From Phyllostachys edulis (Eukaryota > Streptophyta > Magnoliopsida > Poales > Poaceae), in assembly GCA_036346405.1 (NCBI GenBank), contig CM070559.1, forward strand, positions 38,849,889-38,913,888: DNA of 64,000 nucleotides, given 5' to 3'. Below, in pieces: positions 22,358 through 33,909 of this stretch; within the stretch, counting starts at the first letter, position 1; each line of letters begins with the position of its first letter. The position numbers were made by a program, and so were the translations under genes. The notes beneath the pieces were generated by a model that had not been told where the DNA came from, made no database searches, and was given only the letters and a program-made list of their open reading frames with translations.

Positions 22358-23437
22358 TGTAACAGCCCAAAAATTCATAAATGCAAAAATATGGGATTTT
22401 TAAAACCTTTTCATGATATAACTAATGCCACTCTTTTTGGTTGCATGTTTGAGACTTAATTGGATTACATCATTTCTTTGCCGGCATGGGTGGTATGAAA
22501 ATAAGATAATCACCAAAAGAAAATACCAGAACTGGATACCACTCCAAGATCCTGCCCTAGCTATTATTCCTATCTTCCCTAGCCTGTTTCTTCTTCCCCG
22601 TTTCCCGTTCCTCCAACCGGCTGCTGTCCAAGTTGGTGCAGCCAGGCTAACCCCCTTGGCTGTGAACCAGTGGTAGTAGGCCTCTTTTTCCCCGCTTGGC
22701 GTCAAGACCGCAGGACCCAGGCATGCTGGCAAGCGCTGTCAATCAGCCATTAATAGCCGCCGTCGCTCAACCTGCTACATCGTCTATACCATACCGCCAA
22801 CCCAGCTGAAATTACTAGCTACTCCCCCTTTTCCGAGCCATGCCGAATGCATCACAAGCTCTCGGACGTTTCTGCCTTGCTGAACAAGTACAACAACCCC
22901 GAGCTCCTCATTACCTTCTCCGCTACACCAGTACTAGCCCCACTTCCTTCCTCCCTCAAGCGAGCTTGAGCTCCAGGTAAGGCTCAAGCGCTTGCTTCGG
23001 CCGAGCACCACCGCAAAGCCATCATCACTGTTGACCCCCATCAAATAAGGCCTTTCTTCCTTGTATATGTCCGCTCACCTTCCATGACCCAAGAGGCATT
23101 TCCCCCTAACTTGATTTCACCCTTTTGTTCACAGGAGCTGACATTAACCTCGCTCTTCCTCCCTTCCGACTAGTATAGCCCTAGCAGTCGAATCGACCCC
23201 ACCGGTGTGGAATACTCCAAGACATCTCTTCAGGACCATCTACCTGCTTCCCTGGAGCTATCCTGAAGATTGAAGACCACTCTCCTTTCTCAAGCCACTA
23301 CAGTAGCGAGGAGCTTCTTTCGCCATCGCTGTCTCCAATTGCCAGCCCAGCTCCGCCAAGCTCATCCCCTCCGTGTTCTACCGGTAAGTTCCTATGGCCA
23401 CCAAGTGCTTATGCCCACTCTAGCTGCGTGGAAGCAT

Positions 23438-24083
23438 AGTCGAACCTTCTACGACCAAGTAGTCGAAACTCCTTCGACTACGCGCTGTCAAATCTTCTAC
23501 GACCATGTAGTCGAAACTCCTTCGACTATGAGCTGTCGAACCTTCTACGACCTTGTAGTCGAGACTCCTTCGACTACGCGCTGTCGAATCTTCTACGACC
23601 ATGGAGTCAAAACTCCTTTGACTACGCGCTGTCGAATCTTCTACGACCTTGTACCCGAAACTCCTTCGACTACGTACTGTCGAATCTTCTACGATCATGG
23701 AGTCGAAACTTCTTCGACTACGTGCTGTCGAACCTTCTACGACCATGTAGTTGAACTCCTTCGACTACGCATAGCCGAGTCCTCTACGACCACGCATAGT
23801 CGAAACTCCTTCAACTACACGTAGTCGTACCGCCTCCGACTATACCTCCTCCGATTGCAGGTAGTCGTAGCTCCTTCAACTACTCCTAGTCGAACCTCCT
23901 ATGACTACACTTAATCGTACCTCCGACTACTCTTAGTCGTACCTCCTACAACTACACCTAGTCGTATCTCCAACTACTCCTAGTCGTACCTCCTACTACT
24001 ACACTCAATCGTACCTCCGACTACTCTTAGTCGTACCTCTTACGACTACACCCAGTCGTACCTCCGACTACTCCTAGTCGTAC
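23438..24083. repeat. minisatellite of GTCGAA/TTCGAC and GTCGTAC units in the LTR
   Basis: First about seven units of 48 bp with GTAGTCGAAACTCCTTCGAC, each a near-perfect inverted repeat around ACTCC. Then shorter units of the AGTCGTACCTCC type continue to the nested insertion at 24084. The array resumes at 29955. The long open frames on both strands here (23270-23824 plus, 23420-23746 minus) are products of a period divisible by three. Confidence 0.88.
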
Positions 24084-24649
24084 TGTCGTAGGGGCGGTAC
24101 ACCGGCCCCAACAACCAGGCGAACAACGAAGCGCACACACCCCGCCAGACCTCGACGGGATGGTCCGAACTACCGGAGCGGCCCAAAGGTGCCCTGAGAG
24201 GCCCGGAGGGTCCCGAGGGGTCCGGATGGTCCCGAAGGCCTGGAGGGTCCCGAGGGGTCCGCAGGTCCTGTGGGCACCCAAAGCGCCTCTGGCTTGAAGG
24301 GTCCGAAGGATTACAGATCACGGCCAAGCGCATCAGTGGGGTGGACCAAGACCAGGACGGTCCACCATGAGCCAGAAGCTATACCTAGGGGCAGGAAAAG
24401 CCCCTGCAGCCCCTACCAGCATAGGGCCCTGTAAGGGGTAGACTTGTAATCTTGTATACTCAGTAGAAAGGCTATAAATAGCCACCTTCCCCCATGTAGT
24501 AGGGGGAGAGATGTATTTTTTATATTTGGTTTGATAAATAAACTCATTTGCTTCCTAGCAACCAGTCCCCTCTTCGAGGACCCTTCGGATACCTTTGCGG
24601 ACACCAGGGGTCCCCCCTTCTCTACTGTTTAGTCTTTTTCACTACGACA
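24084..24649 (+). repeat. 5' LTR of nested gypsy element
   Basis: 566 bp, TATA box TATAAATA at 24473-24480, ending TCACTACGACA. The minus-strand frames at 24027-24333 are repeats of GGTCCCGAGGGG-like sequence and not genes. Confidence 0.92.
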
Positions 24650-24650
24650 G

Positions 24651-24667
24651 TTGGCGCCGTCCGTGGG
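24651..24667 (+). other. primer binding site
   Basis: TTGGCGCCGTCCGTGGG one base after the LTR; the TGGCGCCGT core is characteristic of Tat-lineage gypsy PBSs. Confidence 0.82.
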
Positions 24668-24720
24668 TACCGGCAGGAAAGCTGCGAAGCACTAACCCAA
24701 CACCCTAGTATGGCCCCCAT

Positions 24721-25848
24721 ATGAGGGCCAGGCCCAAGGTCTCGGCAGCCGAAGCAGCCGCGGCGCCGACCACCCCGAGGGCCAAGCGAAGCAGAACTTC
24801 AGCGGCAGCCGCGCCCCCCGCCCAGGCCTTGGAGGAGGAAACAAATAACTCTACGCACGGGGGCGCAAGCCAAGGATCGTACGAAACACTCTAGCAAGAG
24901 TTGGCAGTCCTCCGTCGAGAGTTGGCGGACCTCTGGCACCCACCGGAGACAACCCTCGCGGCCCTGCTCCGGCAATTGCCGCAGAACGGAGCAGAGCCCA
25001 CCCCTACACCCCATGCCCCAGTACTCCGGGGCGACCCAAACTCCCCACTAAGCGCCGGGCTGGAGACAGCCCGCTGGCCACCAGGCTTCAAGATGCCGGA
25101 GGTCATGCCCTTCGAAGGGTGCATGGACCCCTCGGAATTCCTCCAGGTGTACGAGACCGCCGTCGAGGCGGCTGGAGGAGATGACACCACAAAGGTGAAG
25201 AGCGTCACCCTCGCCCTCAAAGGTGTGGCTTTGACATGGTTCTTCACCATCCCCCCACGCTCCGTGTACGTGTGGAAGCAGCTCCGGGATCTCCTCCGCA
25301 ACAACTTCCAGGGAAACTACACAGATCCAAAAGGCCCGGGGCACCTGTTCACTGTAAAACAGGCCCCCGGCGAGTCACTCCGGAGTTTCTTCAAAAAATC
25401 CACAGAGGTAAAGTGCCAGGTGAAGAGCGTCAACGAAACAACCGTCATCAACACGGCAATGTGCGGACTCCAGCGAGGCCCTTTGTTGGAAAGGCTGGCT
25501 CGCAAGCCCGTCCGCACGGTGACAGAGCTCTTCGACAAAATGGAAAAGTACGCCCGGGCGGAGGAGGACAGCACATGGAGAGCCACAGCCCCTGTGGCCC
25601 CAACTTCCGCCGCTACAGCTGAGGCACCCGGCAAAGCACGGACCGTCGACTACAGACAAAAGGGCCGCAACGTCTACCACGTCGACAGCAACCCCCCGCC
25701 GAAGGCGGAAGGTGTGGAGGGTGCGGCGGCTGCGGCCGCGGCCGAGGGCGCGCGCGGAACGACGGTCGCTAAACTGATAACCGCGTCGGCGCCAGAGGTC
25801 CCCCGCCATTTTGTGACCTCCATGGTGAAGGGTCGCACACGACAATGA
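24721..25848 (+). pseudogene. gag of nested gypsy element, one in-frame stop
   Basis: ATG 24721 opens a frame that meets TAG at 24892-24894 after 57 codons and is then open to TGA 25846-25848. The Retrotrans_gag domain is clear: WPPGFKMPEVMPFEGCMDPS (about 25075-25134), VTLALKGVALTWFFTIPP (about 25205-25258) and FQGNYTDPKGPGHLFTVKQ (about 25305-25365). The N-terminus is Ala/Pro-rich and basic. The C-terminus is an Ala-rich run near 25725-25760. Without the early TAG it would be about 375 residues, a normal gag size. Confidence 0.9.
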
Positions 25849-26460
25849 AGTGCCGCACCATAGCGGCCATGCGGGACTACATGGACCGAGGGCGGCAGCC
25901 AGCCGCGCGTGGTGAGGGTGGGACCGGTAGCCAGCTACCCGCCCCACCATCGATTCCCCGCATAGAAGCGGGCCGTGGGGAGTGCCAGCAAAGGATCATT
26001 AACATGATCTCCGGAGGATCCTCGCTCGGTATGTCTTCGAAAAGACAGCAGTGCGCGTACGCCCGACAAATCCGCCACCTCGCAACATACCCTGTGTCCA
26101 GCCCGCCTCGCTACGCAGAGATACCCATATCCTTCGGCCCCGAGGATGCCCGCGGGGTGTATTTTCTGCACCAGGACCCCCTCGTCATTTCCACCAATAT
26201 TGCGGAATTCGAGGTGAGGCGCGTCCTCATCGACGGAGGTAGCTCGGCGGACCTCCTGTTCGTGGACGCCTTTGACAAGATGATGATTCCCTAGGATCGC
26301 TTGACCCCCCAGGCATACCCTTGCTAGGCTTCGGAGGAAAACCCGTGAGGGCCTTGGGCCAGATTAACTTGACGGTCACATTCAGCGACGACTTCGCATC
26401 CCGAACCGAGGTCGTCATGTTCGACGTGGTCTAAATGGCCTACTAATACAATGCAATACT
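25845..26460 (+). pseudogene. aspartic protease region of nested gypsy element
   Basis: Overlaps the gag end by four bases (ATGA) and is open to a TAG at 26292-26294. The upstream part includes IINMISGGSS. The protease motif is VRRVLIDGGSSADLLF (about 26218-26265), with the Asp-Gly-Gly-Ser-Ser variant of the active site usual in Tat-type elements. A frameshift near 26300 moves the reading to GIPLLGFGGKPVRALGQINL (about 26308-26367), and two further stops occur near 26432-26445. Confidence 0.88.
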
Positions 26461-28210
26461 TGGCCGGGCCACGCTCAATAGCTTCGGCGTAATAGCTCAC
26501 CATAATTACTTGTGCATGAAGATCCCCGCACCGGAGAGCATCGTCACGGTTCGGGGAGACCAAGACCTCGCAAGACATATAGAGCTGGAGGCCCTCTCGT
26601 CAGCCCGACATGTCCACACCGTCGGGCCGGACAAGGATCAAGCAGCCCCGACATCAGCAAAGTGGGCGCTGAAGCCCAAACCGCAGGGGCAGCTCCGAAG
26701 AGTCCCCCTAAGGGACAACTCACCAGAAAGGACAGTGGCCCTCAGGTCGGAGCTCGGGGCGAAGGCATTCGACGCCATCCTCGAGGTACTCCGCAACAAC
26801 TCGGATGTCTTTGCCTGGGGGCCGGAGGACCTCCCCGGCGTAGCACGGGGAACAATCGAGCACCGTCTAGCCATCCGAAGCGACGCGACGCCCAAGAAAC
26901 AAAAGCTGCGGCGCATGTCTGCGGACCGCCTACAGGCGGCAAAGAAAGAGATTACGAAGCTGCTAAAAGAGGGAGTCATTCGCGAGATCAAGTACTCGGA
27001 GTGGCTAGCCAACCCCGTCCTCGTAAAGAAAGAGATGGGTAAATGGCGCATGTGCATCGATTTCACCGACCTCAACAAAGTATGCCCCAAGGACGACTTT
27101 CCCCTATCCCGCATCGACCAACTGGTGACGCCACCTTGGGCTGCGAGCTCATGAGCTTCTTGGATGCCTACTCCGGGTACCACCAGGTGCTCATGGCCAA
27201 AGAGGATGAACCAAAGGCCACGTTCATCACTCCCCATAGGAACATATTGCTACACTCGTATGTCCTTCAGCCTCAGGAACGCAGAAGCAACCTTCGCCCG
27301 CCTCATCACAAAGGTCTTAGCCGACCAACTGGGCCGCAATGTAGAAGCATACGTGGACAATATAGTGATCAAGAGCAAGCTCGTAGGAACACATGCGAAG
27401 GACCTGCAAGCAACCTTTGCCAACCTCCGAGCGGAGGGAATCAAGCTCAACCCGGAGAAGTGCGCCTTCGGCGTAAAGGCGGGCAAGCTCCTGGGCTTCC
27501 TCGTGTTCGAAAGGGGCATCGAGGCCAACCCCGAGAAAATCAGGGCCATCCAGTAGATGAAGCCCCCTCACAACACCCACGAGGTGCAAAAATTGACGGG
27601 CCGCCTCGCTGCCCTCAGTCGATTCCTGTCCCGCTCGGCCGAGAGGGCCCTGCCATTCTTCAAAACACTTCGGGGAACGGAGCCATTCTGTTGGACAGAC
27701 GAGTGCCAGAGAGCATTTGAGGACCTTAAACAGTACCTTGCGGAGCTGCCAAGCCTGACTAGCCCAGAGCAGGGCGCAGATCTTCTACTGTACATCGCTG
27801 CTACTCCGTCGTTGGTAAGCGCAGTGCTTGTCCAAGAATGCAACGTTCAGCGCCCAATATACTATCTTGGAGGCCCTGTGCAGGGGGCCAAAATCTGATA
27901 CACAGAGCTCGAAGAGCTGGCGTACGCCTTGCTCATGGCCTCGCGGAAGCTCCAGCACTATTTCTTGGCACACCCTATCACGGTCCGGACATCCAACCCG
28001 CTAGCATTGATGCTACGGAACAAAGGTGCCTCGGGCCGGATAGGCAAATGGGCGGCTGAGCTGGCGCCCTTCGACATCACCTTCACCGCAAGAACCGCCA
28101 TCAAGTCGCAGTCCCTCTTAGACCTCATGGCCGAGTGGACCTCGCCTACAGAAGAGAACCCCTCGGCCACAAGCGAAGCACCGTGGATAATGTATACGGA
28201 CGGTCGTAGG
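26461..28210 (+). pseudogene. reverse transcriptase of nested gypsy element
   Basis: Open from 26510 through the linker and the start of RT (FAWGPEDLPG, WLANPVLVKKEMGKWRMCID, DFTDLNKVCPKDDFP) to 27154. A short deletion/frameshift sits at DQLVTPPW. After further shifts, RT continues with RLITKVLADQLGRNVEAYVD (about 27299-27358). The catalytic box reads YVDN instead of YVDD. The connection domain covers 27557-27898, and RNase H-like sequence with IMYTDGRR follows near 28188-28211. It is inactive by catalytic mutation as well as by frameshifts. Confidence 0.9.
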
Positions 28211-28690
28211 TAGCCATTGGGCGCCGCGCCATATTATCTTGGTTTCCCCAGACGGACGGAGCGTGTCACACGCTGCCCGCCTGGACTTCCCGACAACAAA
28301 CAACGCCTCGGAGTACGAAGCATTGCTACTCGGCCTCCACAAAGCAAGAGCCATGGGAGCAAAGCGCGTCATCATCAAAAGCGATTCTCGCCTCGTGGCA
28401 GGTCACTTCGACAAGTCGTTCGTGGCGAGGTGCCCCGAGATGACCCGGTACCTGGCCGTGGTGCGAGAAGCGGTAAATTACTTCCTCGGCATTACCGTCC
28501 AGGCAATCCCCAGGGGTAACAATGAGGCAGCAGACAAATTGGCAAAGATGGCAAGTGCCGGTGAAGGGCCTTTGCCGGAGGTTTTCTACGAAACGCTCAG
28601 AAAACCGTTCGCTGCGCCCGAAGCACAAGGGGCTGCACGCCTAGTGCTTCTAGTGGCAGCGGCGGACCCGGCGAAGACCGGCGTCCAGGA
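28211..28690 (+). pseudogene. RNase H of nested gypsy element, followed by deletion breakpoint
   Basis: LDFPTTNNASEYEALLLGLH (about 28281-28340), VIIKSDSRLVAGH and AIPRGNNEAADKLAKMAS are textbook Tat-type RNase H motifs. Around 28690 the plus-strand protein sequence loses any resemblance to pol; beyond it the minus strand is coding-like. Integrase, expected next, is absent. Confidence 0.86.
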
Positions 28691-28882
28691 AGGCCACGAA
28701 CACGATTGTTTCATCCTCCCGGGGCGTCGACACAACCTCCGTCCCGGGGCACGAACTTCGTCCAGGTTCGCCAGCTTCCCCTCATTCTTGAGGGCACGTA
28801 GGACATGGGACGTCACGGTGGAGTGGCCTAACTCGTCTGTGTAGGCCGCGGCACCCCCTCCGTCCTTGTTTCGCTTCGTCAT
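28690..28882 (-). pseudogene. N-terminal stub of antisense extra ORF
   Basis: The minus strand from ATG 28880-28882 reads MTKRNKDGGG, then ELGHSTVTSHVLRALKNEGK and LANLDEVRAPG, matching the amino-terminal style of the PF04195-type proteins. The rest is deleted. Together with 12944-15291 this is the second antisense ORF of this kind in the window, at the same place relative to the 3' LTR. Confidence 0.65.
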
Positions 28883-28983
28883 CTCAAGAGCACAGGGCAA
28901 GGCACGAGGAAGAGCAATACGGGGGAGCGGTAGAAACAAAGTGCCAGTGCATGCGAGTAGGGGGTAGTCCGGACCAAGGCCCC

Positions 28984-28993
28984 CTATTTATAG
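28984..28993 (-). promoter_or_regulatory. minus-strand TATA box for antisense ORF
   Basis: On the minus strand CTATAAATAG, within CTATAAATAGGGGG, about 100 bp upstream of ATG 28882, consistent with an independent antisense promoter inside the retrotransposon. Confidence 0.6.
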
Positions 28994-29373
28994 ACCAGCG
29001 GGTGCACACCAGTGTAAAGCATGGAAACCGAGGAGCCGTAGACCAAACAAAGCATGACACGTGGCAAATCAAAACCACATCACACAGACAAACATTATGG
29101 CATGCAACAACCGAGAAGCCATATTAAAATAAGCGTTGCGCAACCACTGGGCGTGGCGCACGAAGCGACCCAACAGCCACAACAATTTATGGCGCACAGA
29201 ACCCAACAACACCGCACATTATCCAACGGCCAACCGCTGCAGCGCCCGGCTTCGCCCGACGAAGCGGGCGGGCGCAAAAGAACGCCCGGGCGAAGCCGGG
29301 CGGTGTACCTGTACCCTCCGGGGAGAGGCGCGGTTTCAACCATGACGAAGCAAGATCTCGACCGCGAGGGGCT

Positions 29374-29949
29374 TGTCGTAGGGGCGGCACACTGGCCCCC
29401 ACGACCAGGCGAACAACGAAGCGCACACACCCTGCCAGACCTCGATGGGATGGTCCGAGCTACCGAAGCGGCCCGAAGGTGCCCTGAGAGGCCCGGAGGG
29501 TCCCGAGGGGTCCAGACGGTCCCGAAGGCCTGGAGGCTCCCGAGGGGTCCGCAGGGTCCCAGGGGCACCCAAAGGCACCTCTGAAGCTCGAAGGGTCCGA
29601 AGGGATTACAGTACCGCTGGGCCAAGCGCATCAGTGGGGTGGACCAAGACCAGGACGGTCCACCATGAGCCAGAAGCTATATCTAGGGGCAGGAAAAGCC
29701 CCTGCAGCCCCTACCAGCATAGGGCCCTGTAAGGGGTAGACTTGTAATCTCGTATACTCAGTAGAAAGGCTATAAATAGCCACCTCGCCCCCCATGTAGT
29801 AGGGGGAGAGATGTATTTTTGATATTTGGTTTGATAATTAAACTCATTTGCTTCTTGGCAACTAGTCCACTCTTCGAGGACCCTTCGGATACCTCCGCGG
29901 ACACCAGGGGTCCCCCCTTCTCTACTGTTTACTCTTTTTCACGACGACA
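29374..29949 (+). repeat. 3' LTR of nested gypsy element
   Basis: 576 bp from TGTCGTAGG to ACGACGACA, very similar to the 5' copy. TATA box at 29771-29778. The preceding CCGCGAGGGGCT (about 29362-29373) is the likely polypurine tract. Confidence 0.92.
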
Positions 29950-29954
29950 CGTAC

Positions 29955-30430
29955 CTCCTACAACTACACCCAATTGTACCTCTGACTACTCTAGTCGTAC
30001 CTCCGACTACACGCAGTCATGCCTCCTTCGACTGCATGTAGTAAAAAACACTTTCCGATCATGTGGTCGAAACCACTTTCGACCAGGTGGTCGACGACCC
30101 CCTTCGACCAGGTGGTCAAAGACCCTTTCCGACCAGATAGCCGACACCCCTTTTTGACTAGGTAGTCTAAACACAGTTTCGACCACTGTGTTTCAATCAC
30201 ACGTTTTCGACCACTGTGTTTCGCTCACACGGTTTCGACCACTGTGAGTCGACTGCGGTGTTTCGACCATTGTTTCGAGCACATAGTTTCGAGCACTGTT
30301 TCTCGACCACTGTGTTCGAGCACACAGTTCGACCACTCAGTTTCGAGCACTGAGTGTCGACCACCGACTTTCGACCACTCAGCATTTGACCACTCAGTTT
30401 CGACCACTGAGTTTTGACCACTAAGTCCTC
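29955..30430. repeat. continuation of LTR minisatellite with TTTCGACCACTGTG units
   Basis: After the nested element the array resumes with GTACCTCC units and changes into roughly 20-30 bp units of the type TTTCGACCACTGTG and CACAGTTCGACCACT. This confirms that the array was continuous before insertion. Confidence 0.8.
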
Positions 30431-32494
30431 GACCGTACTAGTCTATGCCTTCGACCACACGGGTCTAATACGTTTGGTCTAAGACTTTGCATTCTTTGGA
30501 GTTCGTTTGAATTTTTTAATGTGATTTGAAGTCTTATGTGCTTACTTGCATTTACGGTTGTTTCTACGTATATAGAGGCCGAAGCGACCGAAGGACCTCT
30601 GGCTAATCCAGACCAAGACCAGCAGTACTCCGAGCAAGGCGAGTTAATACTTTGATCTTGTTGTACCTAGTCTTTGCAAATTATGTTGCTTTAAATTATG
30701 AAATTGCATTGCTATGTTTTATGCAACTATATTGGTCTAGCTCCTAGTTAAGGCCTTAACAATAATTGTGTATAAACTTCCAATCCTTAAACTTAGACAC
30801 TATTCTTGTCACCCTAGAATTAATGGTTTACATACTAGTTAATAAGTCTGTATCTAAGTGTCATGCTTAGCTTTGCTTAGATACACTGTCTTGTAGGCAA
30901 TGATTTGCTTGAAACATCATTAAAAACCTTTGAAAAATGATATTGGACAGTCGAGGCTGGGAGCCTGGCTGGTATGTTGGACTAAAGGATTATTTTCAAA
31001 ACAAAATAAGCCAGAAAACTGCTTTCGACTTGGGTGGATGGAAAGAGTGGTTGGTGCCAGGGGCACGAGAGGATGTTGGCATGTGGATGTACCGCCCAAG
31101 TCAATTAAGGACCGAATCATGTAATGACCTCTCATGTAAAACAGTACAACCACAAGTCGGTAACACCTACGACCCGGCTAACTAATTTGTTCGCCTCGGC
31201 GTGGCTTCGCCATTGGTGGATACGGGTGAATAGTCGAGGGAGAACGAAGCCACGGGAACCGCACGGCGCTAAAGGGCGACCTTCCGAGGACAAGCAGGAG
31301 AGGCCGAAGGAGGTGATACCTAGCGGTGCGAAGTTGCAAGGAGGTGGGACATTGTAAAGGTCTTGTGATAATCAACATTAGCCGTACACCTACGGAAGTG
31401 TGTCGGAGCAGTATAAGTTGATTTATCTCTTATGGGTAAAGTGTACAAACTCTGCAGAGTAAGAAAACTATCTAGATAGCCGTGCTCACGGTCAAGAGCG
31501 GTACTGAGAACTTGCTTGATATAGGTTTCCTCTTTATAAAACCATTTTGTGTGTGTGTGGAATGAAAAGGGTGGGTTGGAGCCCAGCCGTAGGAAATATT
31601 GGGTTGGAGCCCAACAGTTGGAAATATTGGATTGGAGCCCTGAGAATGGAGAAAGCCTGGTCGGGGACCAGTGGTAGTTACGGGATAGCCGAGCATTGAG
31701 TGGTCGGGGCCACTCAATGGTATAGGAGGTTGGACCTCCACTAGTACTTTACAAATGAAAATTCATTTATGAAACCGATTTATTAAAAATGCTAAGTCTC
31801 AGGATTTCCTACTACTCACTGCTTTGAGCAAATAAAAGAACTCTGAACTTCTCTTGACTAGCCCTACATCTATACGACTACATTGTGTGTTGGCTCGTGA
31901 GTACGGTTGTGTACTCAGGCTCGCTCGCTGCAATCTTTCAGACCCACTCGATCAAGACCCCTACGACTACTACTCGGAGGCTGGACGCCTGGACCTGATG
32001 GTGGGGAAGATGGTGAAGTTTAGGCTGGAACCCCCAGTCGCTTGCCTTTGGCAGAGTGAATAGATCCACTACGACTTGTTCTGCTTCTGCACTCATCCTC
32101 GATTCTATACTCTGACTTTTGTAGAATTGTTGCCTTCATGGCTCTTTTGTAAAACGGTTGGCCGTACGGCCTGTTATGTAATATATTATGGGCTTGCACT
32201 GTTCACATAGAGTATTGATTACACCAAGTATTGTTCGCGCCTTGGGCTATTTGGACCTTCCTCTTTAGCGCAACATGGTGACCCCTGGTCGTGGACTCCG
32301 ACCGGCGTCCCTTGCCCTGCCCGACTACAACCTTCGGCCAAGATCTGGTCGTGGCCTGGTCGTGGACCTGGTCGTAGGCCTACTGTGAGCTTTCCTGGTT
32401 ATGTGAGCGATCCAAGAATGTATCTGCGTGTGCTAGGAAATGGCACAGCTTGACACAGTGGATTCCAAATTGCAAATTTGGGGTCTGACAGACC

Positions 32495-32507
32495 TGGTAT
32501 CAGAGCA
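32495..32507 (+). other. chromovirus primer binding site
   Basis: TGGTATCAGAGCA four bases after the LTR end, complementary to initiator tRNA-Met. Confidence 0.88.
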
Positions 32508-32785
32508 TACGACTATCGGGTAAAGGCCTTAGCTAGCATGGTCGTTAGAAACATAGGACTGCACACTAGAGAACAGTTTAGCAGCCCTTCAAAAAATATA
32601 TATGTATTTTAACATGTCCTTCTCTTTTCGTGCTTACCTACCTACTCCTTACTCTCGGTGCTGTTGAACTCGCTTTTGTCCTAAATGCATCTCTCTGATT
32701 TTTATCAGTTGGCTTTGAGCATGTTGTTTTATAAGTAGCATCTTGTGGTACCGTGTACTGTTCTCTAAAGAGTTCTCGTTAACAG

Positions 32786-33800
32786 ATGCCTCCAAGGAGA
32801 GCAGTCGTGGGTCATGGTCGTGGTCGTGGCCAAGCGCCACCGCCACCACCTCCTGAGTGTCCCACGCTGACCCAGGTAATGGCTCAGCAAACCTAGTTGC
32901 TGCAAGCCTTAGCAACTGGTCAGCAAGCTGGCGCAGCCAGACATAGGTCTAGACTTGGGGAATTTATGCGCACCAAACCCCCCGTCTTCTCAAGCGCTAG
33001 CGAGCCACTGGAAGCTGAAGATTGACTGCGCACTATTGAGAAGAAGCTGACCTTGGCTCGATGTCGCGAGGAAGACAAGGTGGTGTATGCCACACACCAA
33101 CTCTCAGGCCCAGCCGCCGACAGGTGGGATAACTACATGGCGGTCAGGGTCGAAGAAGGACCTGAAGCAGCAACTGGAGAAGTCGAAGCACCAGTTGCAG
33201 CAGAAGTAGCTGCGCCTAAAGTAGGATGGGCTGAGTTCCAGGAAGCCTTCAGAAGCAACTTCATTCCCTCAAGTGTTATGCGCATGAAGAGGAATGAATT
33301 CAGGACCTTGAAGCAAGGCAACTCCTCGGTCACTGAGTATCTTACCCGGTTCAATCAGCTAGCTCGCTATGCGCAGAATGACATCGCAGATGAAGAAAAA
33401 AAAGATCGACCGCTTCATGGAAGGGCTGCGTGACGGACTGTGAGTACAATTGATAGTAGATGACTTCCCAAGCTTTCAACACTTGATCAACAAAGCATTA
33501 CTCCTCGAAAGCGAACACAAGATCTTTGAGACCAGCTGCAAGAGGAAGATGGGAACCCCAAGTGGTCCAAGCTCTAGCTATCGACCCTTTCAGACTGCCC
33601 CATCAAGCAGAGGCAGCACCTCCGTCGCTCCTTTCCGAGCACCTTCCCCAGTAAACCAGCAAAGTGGCGTCCCCTATGCCACCTCAGCCCGACCGAGTCA
33701 ACCTTAGCAGGCTGGTATTCCATCTACCAGTGTGGTGTGCTTCCACTGCCATAGGACTGGGCACTTTGCCTGCAACTGCCCCCAAAAGGCAGTGACTCCT
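32786..33800 (+). pseudogene. chromovirus gag remnant with zinc knuckle
   Basis: ATG 32786 starts MPPRRAVVGHGRGRGQ, then a proline run. Stops follow, for example at 32895. The capsid part reads YATHQLSGPAADRWDNYMAV (about 33086-33145), RSNFIPSSVMRMKRNEF and LTRFNQLARYAQND (to about 33390). A frameshift near 33400-33435 follows. The CCHC knuckle CFHCHRTGHFACNC (about 33739-33780) is intact. This is the RNA-packaging protein of the element, unusable in this copy. Confidence 0.88.
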
Positions 33801-33909
33801 GTCAAGTTTAACATTGGGGGCACCCCGGCACGAGTGTCGTCCACCCCCGGGACAGCGGCAAGAGGGAGGCCCCTGACTTCATCAGCATAGAGGACCGCAT
33901 CGATCCAGG

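Larger units (their letters stand above)
24084..29949 (+). mobile_element. complete-ended Tat-type gypsy element, TSD CGTAC, lacking integrase
   Basis: LTRs at 24084-24649 and 29374-29949 (566 and 576 bp, TGTCGTAGG to CGACA) flank the PBS, gag, protease, RT, RNase H and the head of an antisense ORF. CGTAC is repeated at 24079-24083 and 29950-29954. After RNase H (about 28640) the sequence passes directly into antisense-ORF sequence, so integrase and most of the antisense ORF are deleted. Several frameshifts are present. It inserted into the minisatellite of the chromovirus LTR. Its GC content is far higher than its surroundings. Confidence 0.93.
22358..32490 (+). repeat. chromovirus 5' LTR, 4.26 kb once the nested element is removed
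   Basis: Two parts, 22358-24083 and 29955-32490, separated by the nested element and one copy of its CGTAC duplication. The long LTR contains a tandem-repeat array that spans the insertion point. Short ORFs inside (for example 31854-32063) are not convincing genes. Confidence 0.82.

Noticed and set aside
23270..23824. 184-codon plus-strand ORF and overlapping minus-strand ORF with repetitive protein
   Set aside because: The DNA is a minisatellite with a 48-bp period, divisible by three, so frames stay open on both strands; the peptide is a repeat artefact.
24027..24333. Minus-strand ORFs at the LTR start
   Set aside because: They lie within LTR sequence with GGTCCCGAGGGG repeats; the same frames recur in the other LTR at 29336-29631.
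31854..32063. 69-codon ORF upstream of the chromovirus PBS
   Set aside because: It is inside the LTR and not recognisable as a gene; LTRs of this type often contain chance frames.
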